Shown here: positions 57,257-64,000 of the stretch, one piece after another
How the letters are laid out: each line of letters starts with the position of its first letter
How positions within the stretch are numbered: the first letter of the stretch is position 1
NCBI RefSeq assembly: GCF_001486505.1
Contig: NZ_LN909062.1
Span: forward strand, 191,341 to 255,340
Reading direction: 5' to 3'
Length of the DNA: 64,000 bases
Source: Paenibacillus rubinfantis
GTDB lineage: Bacteria > Bacillota > Bacilli > Paenibacillales > Paenibacillaceae
Notes under the pieces: generated by a model
Told to the model about the DNA's origin: nothing
Seen by the model: the letters and a program-made list of their open reading frames with translations, nothing else
The model's database searches: none
Position numbers and translations under genes: made by a program

Positions 57257-59023
57257 TCACAGAAAGTAGGATTTCCAACGCTGATCCACTAAGGACACGA
57301 TGTCCTCCTGCGGGAACAGCTCATCCGGATAACCCGGCTTCATGCGGGCATCAATCACGAGCGGCAGTCCATAGGCCAGATGATGCTGGCGCACCTCGGA
57401 AGCGGCGTAAATGTCGCTTGCTGGATTAAACCGCGTAAACACCGTCCACAGGAACGCCGTCTGATCATGAGCAGCCGCTTCTGCGTTATCCACCAGCACC
57501 ACAAAAGGCCATGCGGTCCCGCGCTCGCGCAACCGACCAAGCAGCCGATGGGCCAGCTCCGGCTCGTCCTCATAGGATGCACCGGAAACGACAAGACATC
57601 CATCATGAAAAACTTGGATTTGATCGATTTCGGCGATTTCGCCTTCTTCGTACGCACGAGGCAACTCGCGCACCGGATCGCCAACGCCGATCAGAATCGC
57701 CTTACTGCCGTGGTTCAGTTTATGGCCGGTATAATCCAGCGTATCATGCGACGTATTGTTGAGAATAAACAGATCCGTACGTGGATCGAAACGCTCCAGC
57801 ACCGTCTTAAGCAGCAGGCGGAAGTCCGCCAGATCGATCAGCTTGTCCGTCAGCATGAGGACTTTGGTCAGCGACAGCTGACCTTCTCCCAGAATGCGGA
57901 ACGCCGATACCAGCGCTTCGCGGGAGTAGCTTTCGCGAACCACGGCCGAGCTGAGCGCGTGGAACCCGCTCTCCGCATAAGTCCACAAGGAGCGCACATT
58001 CGGCATGACGATCGGAAACGCTGGGGATAGCAGCTTTTGCAGGAAATCGCCTAAGTAATAATCCTCCTGGCGTGGTTTGCCAACGATCGTTGCCGGATAG
58101 ATGGCATCCTTGCGATGCCACATGTGATTGACGTGCAGCACCGGAAACTCATGCTGCAAGGAATAGTAGCCGAAATGGTCGCCGAACGGCCCTTCGAGTC
58201 GGCGTTCATGCGGCGGCACCAGGCCGGAGATGGCAAATTCAGACTCGGCCGGAATTCGGTGGCCGCCGAGCGGATTTTCCGCCATCGGCAGCTTCTCGCC
58301 CAGGATAAACGAAGCGACGAGCAGCTCGGACAGATGCTCAGGAACCGGCGAAATCGCCGAAGCGACCATGGCGGGTGGCCCGCCCAGGAACACGGAAACC
58401 GGCAGCGGTTCGCCCCGCTTCTCGGCTTCGTGGTAGTGGAAGCCGCCGCCTTTTTGGATTTGCCAGTGCACACCGGTCGTCTGATCATCGTACAATTGAA
58501 TCCGGTACATGCCCAGGTTGTTTTCCTTTGGCTGCAGCGGATTTTCCGTATACACAAGCGGAAGCGTGATAAAAGGGCCGCCGTCCTTCTGCCAGCTTGT
58601 CACTTTCGGCAGATCCTTCAGCGGCGCTTCCGTCCGGCAGACCTCGAGGATGGGAGCTTCGTTTTTGGATACGGTCTTCATACCAACCTTCAACACGTCG
58701 CGAATCAGCCCGCGCTCGTTCCAAATTGCTTTGGGTGTCGGCGGCAAGAGTTTATGTATAGCCTCGACCAGCTGGTTAGCAAGCATTTCGGGGCGGGGAC
58801 CAAACGCCATTTCCACCCGGCGTGGCGTCCCGAACAGGTTAGTTGCCACCGGGAACGGCGTTCCTTTGACGTTGGTGAACAGCAAAGCCGGACCCCCGTC
58901 ATCAATGACCCGCCGGTGAATCTCGGCCAACTCCAGGTAGGGGTCGACGGGTACGTCGATGATGGCCAGGTCGTTTTCTTTTTGCAGCGCATCGATCCAT
59001 TGCCGCAGGTTCTTGTAAGTCAT
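57257..59023 (-). CDS. UbiD family decarboxylase, probably menaquinone pathway
   Basis: A 588-residue protein from ATG 59023, GGAGG upstream. LRQWIDALQKENDLAIIDVP at the start, GGHRIPAESEFAISGLVPPH and LEGPFGDHFGYYSL with the ExxP/E...D active-site segment, and the long C-terminal domain fit UbiD enzymes that use prenylated FMN. Long UbiD forms (MqnL type) decarboxylate the naphthoate in the futalosine pathway, which matches mqnE 7 kb away. UbiX-type and prenyltransferase partners are not in the window. Confidence 0.85.
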   Translation of the reverse strand: MTYKNLRQWIDALQKENDLAIIDVPVDPYLELAEIHRRVIDDGGPALLFTNVKGTPFPVATNLFGTPRRVEMAFGPRPEMLANQLVEAIHKLLPPTPKAIWNERGLIRDVLKVGMKTVSKNEAPILEVCRTEAPLKDLPKVTSWQKDGGPFITLPLVYTENPLQPKENNLGMYRIQLYDDQTTGVHWQIQKGGGFHYHEAEKRGEPLPVSVFLGGPPAMVASAISPVPEHLSELLVASFILGEKLPMAENPLGGHRIPAESEFAISGLVPPHERRLEGPFGDHFGYYSLQHEFPVLHVNHMWHRKDAIYPATIVGKPRQEDYYLGDFLQKLLSPAFPIVMPNVRSLWTYAESGFHALSSAVVRESYSREALVSAFRILGEGQLSLTKVLMLTDKLIDLADFRLLLKTVLERFDPRTDLFILNNTSHDTLDYTGHKLNHGSKAILIGVGDPVRELPRAYEEGEIAEIDQIQVFHDGCLVVSGASYEDEPELAHRLLGRLRERGTAWPFVVLVDNAEAAAHDQTAFLWTVFTRFNPASDIYAASEVRQHHLAYGLPLVIDARMKPGYPDELFPQEDIVSLVDQRWKSYFL

Positions 59024-59196
59024 CTCGTTGATCCTCCTAATGAGACGGGGTTGTTGCCCAGTCGTTGCAGTACGTTTACTTATAGAGAAAAGTATACCTT
59101 ACCTAAGCGGCTGCCTGAGCGTCTGTCATTCTACAGATTCATGACAATCGCAACTCGCCGCCTCGTTGCTGGAGCTTGTCGCCCTCAGCCTGTGAG

Positions 59197-60204
59197 TTAG
59201 ACCGCCTTGCCGGTCGGCGGTGCCTGGACCTCAGCCGTTCGGCTCAGTTGCCAGGTCCGAACGCTAAGATAGCATAGGACGCCAAATAAAGCGGCCAACA
59301 CGAGAATGTGCGCCAACGAAGCAAACAGATAGACGTGGTAGTTGTTTAGCGTGAGCACGATGGTCGCCCCGGTAAACACCTGAACGATCACCAGCAGCGT
59401 TGCGGCGACGCCCAGCTTGCGGATTTCCGGCAGACCGGGGTGCTTACGGAAGGCAAAGTGCCCAACCGTGGCGATCACGACCAGCAATAGGGCGGCCGCG
59501 ACCCGATGGATGAAGGCGATGCCTTCCCCTCCGGACAAACCGGGAACCAGCTGTCCGTTGCATAACGGCCATCCGCTGCACCCGCCGGCCGAGTCCGTAT
59601 GGCTGACATAAGCCCCAATATACACAACAATATACGTGTAACCCGTAGCCAACCAGGTCAAGTTGCGGAACGCTTTGGACACACGGGCCGCGGGAGCATG
59701 GACTTGGACCTGATCCAGGGCAGGGTCTTGGGCTTTGGACGCCTTACCAACTTGTCCGCGTTCTTCCTGGCGGACGCCTAACACCAGCATGACCGAGCTG
59801 GCAAAGGCGATTAATGAGAACCCAAAATGCAGCGCCATAACGGCGGACGAGGTAGGATAGATCACCGCCATCGCCCCCATGACGGCTTGGACCATCACGA
59901 AGATCAAGGCTAGCAGGGAGTATAATTGCAGGTCTTTGCGGTTTTTTCGGTACAACCAAAAAGCGACAAACGCCGCCAAAGAAAATAATCCAGCCGCCCC
60001 GCTGACGGCACGATGAGAATACTCGATCATGGAAGCCAGCGTATGTGCGGGTACAAATTTCCCGTGACAAAGCGGCCAATCATTGCCGCAGCCCAGCCCC
60101 GATTCCGTTTTGGTCACCACGCTGCCGCCCAGCGTGGCCAGGAACATCACGAAGCAGGAGGCGTAACTCAGCCATTTCAACAATTTCGTATTCAAACGGT
60201 TCAC
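59197..60204 (-). CDS. ctaA: Heme A synthase
   Basis: A 335-residue protein, GTG 60204. Eight membrane helices. ESGLGCGNDWPLCHG and SAGGCSGWPLCNG are the paired Cys loops of CtaA, and EYSHRAVSG and AFIHRVAAA hold the heme-ligand His residues. It oxidises the heme O methyl group to make heme A for cytochrome oxidase. The C-terminus RTWQLSRTAEVQ is polar. Confidence 0.95.
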   Translation of the reverse strand: MNRLNTKLLKWLSYASCFVMFLATLGGSVVTKTESGLGCGNDWPLCHGKFVPAHTLASMIEYSHRAVSGAAGLFSLAAFVAFWLYRKNRKDLQLYSLLALIFVMVQAVMGAMAVIYPTSSAVMALHFGFSLIAFASSVMLVLGVRQEERGQVGKASKAQDPALDQVQVHAPAARVSKAFRNLTWLATGYTYIVVYIGAYVSHTDSAGGCSGWPLCNGQLVPGLSGGEGIAFIHRVAAALLLVVIATVGHFAFRKHPGLPEIRKLGVAATLLVIVQVFTGATIVLTLNNYHVYLFASLAHILVLAALFGVLCYLSVRTWQLSRTAEVQAPPTGKAV

Positions 60205-60281
60205 ACCTTTTAGTTAATCGCTAAATCCCCTTCATTATAACCGATGATGCAACTTCTTTCATAGAAAATGTTGAAAAATAG

Positions 60282-60317
60282 ACACCGCCGCAAGAGGAAT
60301 TCCTGCGGCGGTGTGAT
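60282..60317 (-). terminator. Terminator after the thioredoxin-like gene
   Basis: CACCGCCGCA / TGCGGCGGTG stem then CTATTTTTC on the minus strand. Confidence 0.8.
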
Positions 60318-60332
60318 GGATATAATGGCGTT

Positions 60333-60701
60333 TTACAAAGTATCCCGAGTTTCCGGTGTGTCATGCAGCGTATGGTACACATCCAACGCTTGGTTTAGGA
60401 AATTTTCAATCTCCTCGCGGGATTTGCGCAATTTATTAACGAACCGAACCAACTCGCGCCCATCGGTATAAGCGACAAAGCTGGGGATCCCCAAAATATT
60501 CTGCTCCTGGCTGACATCGCCAACCTGATCGACATCGACCTCAATCAGCGTCAAGCGACCTTCGTACTTCTCCTCGACCTCTGGCATAAACGGATCTATA
60601 AATTTGCAATCCCCGCACCAATCAGCTTTAAACACAGCCACAATTAGGTTGCTGGATTGAATGCTGACTTGAAATTCCGCGGGGGAAGTTATTTTTTTCA
60701 T
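60333..60701 (-). CDS. Thioredoxin family protein
   Basis: A 122-residue protein from ATG 60701, GGAAAGGAAGG 8 nt upstream; an in-frame extension to 60776 is not supported. VAVFKADWCGDCKFIDPFMP has the WCGDC active site and NILGIPSFVAYTDGRE the cis-Pro loop. YtpP-like. Cytoplasmic, with a role in thiol balance inferred. Confidence 0.85.
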   Translation of the reverse strand: MKKITSPAEFQVSIQSSNLIVAVFKADWCGDCKFIDPFMPEVEEKYEGRLTLIEVDVDQVGDVSQEQNILGIPSFVAYTDGRELVRFVNKLRKSREEIENFLNQALDVYHTLHDTPETRDTL

Positions 60702-60845
60702 TCGATAAACCTTCCTTTCCATTAAGGTACTTCTAGTCAACCAAAACCGGGAGTGGAAGTCAAATCTTTCGGACATACTGGTAATGTATTATGCCTTGTC
60801 AGCGGACAAATATTCGCGAGTCGGAGGAAGGGAGGGCGGAACCCA

Positions 60846-62248
60846 ATGGGCGATCCCCGTCAGACCAAGCGGAAGGCAATCCAGCTGCGGAGATTGGTGT
60901 TTCGCCTGCCCGCCGTTTTTTCAACCATGCTTCGAAGCAAAACCGCCTCGTTCTCCGATTCGTCCCGAATGCGGAAAGAGACGGTTTCTTTGGGCTGGAA
61001 CGAGGCGGCTGCCAGCACGGTGATCACCGAAATCGAGGAGCAGCTGCGGCGCACCGCCCCCTCCAGACCCGCATCGACTGGGGAAGAGTACAGCGCCGAG
61101 GATTTGCGACTGGTCGAAGCCATCGCCGAGGAGACGCGGTTGGCCGGGGCGAACAACATCAGCCGGACGGCGGCGTACCTCGCCTGCTATCAAACCTGCC
61201 CGGAGCTGCATTGGGCGTTCCTCGCGCATATGGTCTCGCGGAATGCCGGCTGGAATATGACGGACCTGCACAGCAGCCGGATGGCCGATGTCGTCGACGC
61301 CGAGGAGAGACGGCTCACCTATCGGTTTCTGGAACGCAGCAACGCTTTGATTTTCCAGGACGCCTACCCGCAGCTTCGGTTGTATATGAAGAGCCGGGAG
61401 CTTGGAGCCAGCCGATTCCACCTGCTGCCGTTTTTTCACGTCTCTCGTTTTATGCGTCCGTTCTGGGAACGGTTCTGGATCGATCGCGGCAGCGCTTTGC
61501 TCACCATCGGACTGATCATTAACGAGCAGAACTATATCGAAAAACGCGTGGTCCGCCACCCCTACTTCCAGAAGCACGTCACGGGAAAAATGAACTTCCG
61601 CCTGTTCAGCCTGGCTGGATTAAACCAGGTGGTGTTCCCGCTGATTGAACAGGCGAAGGGCGACGGGGCTGCCGGCGGGAAGGTGCGCCGCTTAGCGGGG
61701 CGCACCGTCTCCGACTTCGGCAGCCTGCCGGCCCGCATCGCGTTAGGCAAGAGCCTATACGCGATGCTCATGGGCTACCGCGCCGCCGTCTCTTATTCAA
61801 CTCTAGATGGGGATAAGAGGCCGAGCCGGGAGGATAATTGCAGGTCTTTTGGGGTTTTTCTGGTCAACCCAAAAGAGACAAAAGCCGCCCAAGAAACGGC
61901 GCGGAGCGGTTCGCCGCGAGCGTGCCGCACAGCGGCTCGCGGGCGGACTATTGGCCGGAGCTGTTCACGGCCAATTTAGAAGAAGCTCTGACCACCAAGG
62001 TGCAGGGGTCAGAGCTTCTCGCCCAGGAGACGCTGCCGCCGGGCCAGCGTCTCTACAGCCCCAAGCTGCTCAGCGCTTGGGGCGACACCGCCTACGAGCC
62101 AATCACCCGGGAGGATTGGCTCAAGGACACCCGCGCGCTGGACGGCATCAGCGCGCCAAAAGCGCCGTTCCTGTGCGACATCAGCCGGTCGCACAGGAAC
62201 GGCATCCTCGAGACCGCATTCGTGCACGATGCGGTGGAGGAGCGCTGA
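60846..62248 (+). pseudogene. DUF2515 family gene split by a frameshifting insertion
   Basis: ATG 60846 (GGAGGG 9 nt upstream). Intact DUF2515 sequence runs through ISRTAAYLACYQTCPELHWA, FLAHMVSRNAGWNMTDLHSS and WIDRGSALLTIGLIINEQNY to SLYAMLMG near 61770. After that the frame enters unrelated sequence that resembles antisense ctaA (61825-61900). The family's ending resumes in the next frame: RFAASVPHSGSRADYWPELF (from about 61905) to SPKLLSAWGDTAYEPITRED and the stop at 62248. The uninterrupted first frame ends at 61979 with a foreign tail. Confidence 0.75.
61825..61900 (+). other. Stretch resembling antisense ctaA inside the DUF2515 gene
   Basis: ATAATTGCAGGTCTTT (61841-61856) is identical to ctaA 59931-59946. 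The following roughly 45 bp agree at about 85 percent (GGTTTTT, CAACC, AAAAG, GACAAA, GCCGCC, AAGAAA in the same order and spacing). The reverse strand gives FCLFWVDQKNPK against FVAFWLYRKNRK in CtaA. It lies about 1.9 kb from ctaA. Confidence 0.6.
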
Positions 62249-62324
62249 CCCGCGGTCTCCCTATCCCGCGGGTCTGCCATGCCACGGGCCAGTCAATGCC
62301 ACAGGTCTCCCACCTATGGGTCGC

Positions 62325-62440
62325 CACCAGCAGTTCGTCTATCGCAGTTCGCCCACCCTTGGTCCAGCAGTTCGTCCATCTGCAGTTCGCCCACCCTTGG
62401 CCAGCAGTTCGTCTATCCGCGGTTCGCCCACATGCGGGTC
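62325..62440. repeat. Three tandem copies of a 37-38 bp repeat
   Basis: AGCAGTTCGTCTATC / GCAGTTCGCCCACCCTTGG units, starting near 62328, 62367 and 62404; the third is diverged. Non-coding. Confidence 0.75.
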
Positions 62441-62455
62441 CCCCTCTCTCCAGCT

Positions 62456-62652
62456 CACTTTGCACCATTATCCCGTATGATCAGGTACCTGGAAAATAGC
62501 CCACCAAAGAGATAATCACACAAAGGGAACAAACGCCCCACCACCCTGAGCCGGGAGCTCGATGTGATGGAAGAGTGCTTACCCTAGGGGCTAGGAACCC
62601 CTTGTCCAGCCCCCTTTGCACCATTATCCCGTATGATCAGGTACCTAGAATA
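62456..62652. repeat. Duplicated TTTGCACCATTATCCCGTAT element
   Basis: TTTGCACCATTATCCCGTAT followed by GATCAGGTACCT and an A/T-rich tail occurs at 62458 and 62616. Its core (TTTGCA...ATTATCCC) is the inverse of the GGGATAAT...GCAAAG repeats that follow. Confidence 0.7.
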
Positions 62653-62696
62653 TAGGCAAAATGCCAAATCGGGAACGCACTCTGCTACTTCTACTC

Positions 62697-62967
62697 ACCT
62701 GAACAAAAGGGATAATCATGCAAAGTTCATCCGACTATCATCTAACCTGAACCAAAGGGATAATCATACAAAGGCAGCAAACGCCCATCCAAACTGAGCA
62801 AAAGGGATAATCATGCAAAGGGGTCTGACAACCACCTGTTCTGAACCAAAGGGATAATCGTGCAAAGGCAGCAATACGCCACACCACCCTGAGCAAAAGG
62901 GATAATCACGCAAAAGGCGCCAAGCACGACTTCCCTGGCCTGAATCAAAGGGATAATCATGCAAAGG
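62697..62967. repeat. Six direct copies of a 27-28 bp CTGAACAAAAGGGATAATCA element
   Basis: Copies near 62698, 62747, 62793, 62841, 62889 and 62940, each close to CTGAACCAAAGGGATAATCA plus TGCAAAGG, with 19-22 bp between; a diverged copy lies at 62500. Spacers are partly similar to each other (CAGCAAACGCC, CAGCAATACGCC). No cas gene is near. The stretch 62249-63006 holds no gene. Confidence 0.8.
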
Positions 62968-63006
62968 CGCCTATAGAGAAAGAGTCGTAGAGGGGAGGGA
63001 CCGGCG

Positions 63007-64000
63007 TTATCCCGCTTGCCGGCCTCCGCGCTGCAACCGCATCAGCGGGGAGAGGATTTTGCGCAGGGGGGCAGGGTAACCGGCCAGTTCGTCCTTTCGG
63101 ACGACGCGCAGCAGGATGAGCAGTACCGGGTACAACGCGACCACCGCCACGCCTACGATGCAGCAGGTCAAGAAGAAGGCGACCCGCGCCGGCATCAGAT
63201 CAACCATCTGGATCCCGGCTTGATTCAAGCCGTAGCCGACACCGGACAATGCAACCACCGTCACCAGGAACCCGCCCCAGCGGCTGCCCATCAATGAGAA
63301 CGGCACGATTTGCTTCATCGCCCGTACATTCAGCAACGTGATCACAAGGAAACAAAGCCCCGTGGCGATAATGATGCCATAAATCCCCCAAAACTGCGCC
63401 AACACATAGCTGGCCGCCAGCTTCACGAGAATGCCGATCGCCACATGCACCATCGACAAATTGGCTTTGCCTACGCCCAGCAGGATCGAATTGCTGGTCA
63501 TCATCGTAATTTGGAAGATCGTCGCAAACGTCAACAACGCCACGATGCTGCTGCCGTCCCGGGTGCTGAACAGCAGCCCGTTGACGGAGTAAGCCGCCGT
63601 GCCCAGCGCAAGGATGATCGGCATCCCGCTCAGCACCGCAACCCGCATCGCCAGGGTCACCTGACGTTGCAGATGCTCCTGGTCTTTGCGCGCGTATGCG
63701 GCGGAGATGATCGGCACCAGCGATTGGCTAAGCGCAATCGCCAGAATCGGCGGAATCCCGGCGATCATCTGCGCGCGGTTCCCGAGAATCCCGAGGATGT
63801 AGGTGGCTTGTCCGGAACCGATTTGTCCGGTTAGCAGCGGCTTCAGGATCGAGTTGTCGATGAAGTTAACCGCCGGGACGGCCAGCGCAGTGAGCACGAT
63901 CGGAATCGACAGCTTGAAGATCTCCGCATAGATTCGCTTAAACGATATACGCGCGGCGTCGTTCTGCGGCTTCACTTGTCCCTCGGTCTGGTCCTTCCGC
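63007..64000 (-). CDS. SpoVB/MurJ-like flippase, C-terminal part
   Basis: The frame stays open to the window edge, so the N-terminus lies outside; a GTG at 63975 is in frame but falls in the middle of the expected fold. Visible residues form at least eight membrane helices, with ISFKRIYAEIFKLSIPIVLT, NRAQMIAGIPPILAIALSQS LVPIISAAYAR (two parts) and LLGVGKANLSMVHVAIGIL, as in the MOP-superfamily polysaccharide or lipid II flippases of spore formers. The substrate (peptidoglycan precursor or exopolysaccharide unit) is inferred. Confidence 0.82.
   Translation of the reverse strand, partial: RKDQTEGQVKPQNDAARISFKRIYAEIFKLSIPIVLTALAVPAVNFIDNSILKPLLTGQIGSGQATYILGILGNRAQMIAGIPPILAIALSQSLVPIISAAYARKDQEHLQRQVTLAMRVAVLSGMPIILALGTAAYSVNGLLFSTRDGSSIVALLTFATIFQITMMTSNSILLGVGKANLSMVHVAIGILVKLAASYVLAQFWGIYGIIIATGLCFLVITLLNVRAMKQIVPFSLMGSRWGGFLVTVVALSGVGYGLNQAGIQMVDLMPARVAFFLTCCIVGVAVVALYPVLLILLRVVRKDELAGYPAPLRKILSPLMRLQRGGRQAG

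Noticed and set aside
62764..62964. Open frame with repeated HDYPF/IIPF peptides
   Set aside because: It is only the translation of the direct repeats in one frame; there is no ribosome site.
62697..62967. Regularly spaced 27-28 bp repeats that look like a CRISPR array
   Set aside because: Repeats vary between copies, spacers are only 19-22 bp and resemble each other, there is no leader and no cas gene nearby. It is an interspersed repeat cluster.

Overview
The window looks like chromosome of a Gram-positive endospore former of the Paenibacillus group. Evidence: a DnaB/DnaI helicase-loading pair, Sda, a YheC/YheD spore-coat-type ATP-grasp protein, SinI/SinR with SipW/TasA biofilm genes, an S-layer (SLH) protein, a futalosine-type menaquinone enzyme (MqnE), strong AAGGAGG ribosome sites with frequent TTG/GTG starts, and S-box, c-di-AMP and c-di-GMP riboswitches. 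No rRNA or tRNA gene was seen.

Layout. 1-3.1 kb: the 5' part of a Gfo/Idh/MocA oxidoreductase gene behind a promoter with two matching palindromes, two unknown genes, and a small holin-like toxin with a probable antisense RNA. 3.1-11.7 kb: a giant secreted SLH protein built from three super-repeats, and next to it a MalT-type LuxR regulator. 11.8-19.6 kb: an AT-rich array of small unrelated genes separated by 12 GC-rich, 80-165 bp repeats. These repeats have the end structure of integron attC sites (RYYYAAC at the left, GTTRRRY at the right), and the two ends of each gene segment are complementary to each other and co-vary from segment to segment. No integron integrase lies in the window, so this resembles a cassette array without an integrase (CALIN). 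Its cargo includes a small HD alarmone-hydrolase-like protein, an RDD membrane protein, a type I toxin-antitoxin unit, two type II antitoxins each followed by a broken RelE/ParE toxin, a retropepsin-like protein pair, a VOC protein and unknown membrane or soluble proteins. 20.4-25 kb: sdhCAB with a divergent LysR regulator. 25-27.4 kb: KtrBA potassium uptake under a c-di-AMP riboswitch. 27.6-35.1 kb: CPBP protease, uvrC, trxA, a small membrane protein, dnaB-dnaI. 35.3-39.5 kb: a biofilm-matrix locus. It has sinI behind a c-di-GMP-I riboswitch, three 16-bp palindromes that are likely SinR operators, a TapA-like gene, sipW, a TasA/camelysin gene and sinR.

39.5-63 kb is mostly housekeeping: yuiB, hemQ, a group IIC intron inserted just after a terminator hairpin, ndh, yumC, sda with a DnaA-box cluster, an AI-2E family permease, Fe-S assembly genes (HesB/IscA type and NifU type), mqnE, a second NDH-2-like gene, an SDR gene, metNIQ under a SAM-I riboswitch, a HEPN protein, a UbiD-type decarboxylase (probably menaquinone), ctaA, and a DUF2515 gene broken by a short stretch that resembles antisense ctaA. 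The last 1.7 kb holds several families of short interspersed repeats and the 3' part of a SpoVB/MurJ-like flippase gene.

Much of the core is respiratory (SdhCAB, NDH-2, menaquinone, heme A, HemQ, Fe-S assembly). The most unusual parts are the integron-like cassette array and the second-messenger/SinR wiring of the biofilm locus. All family assignments come from reading the translated sequence by eye. No database search or folding program was run.
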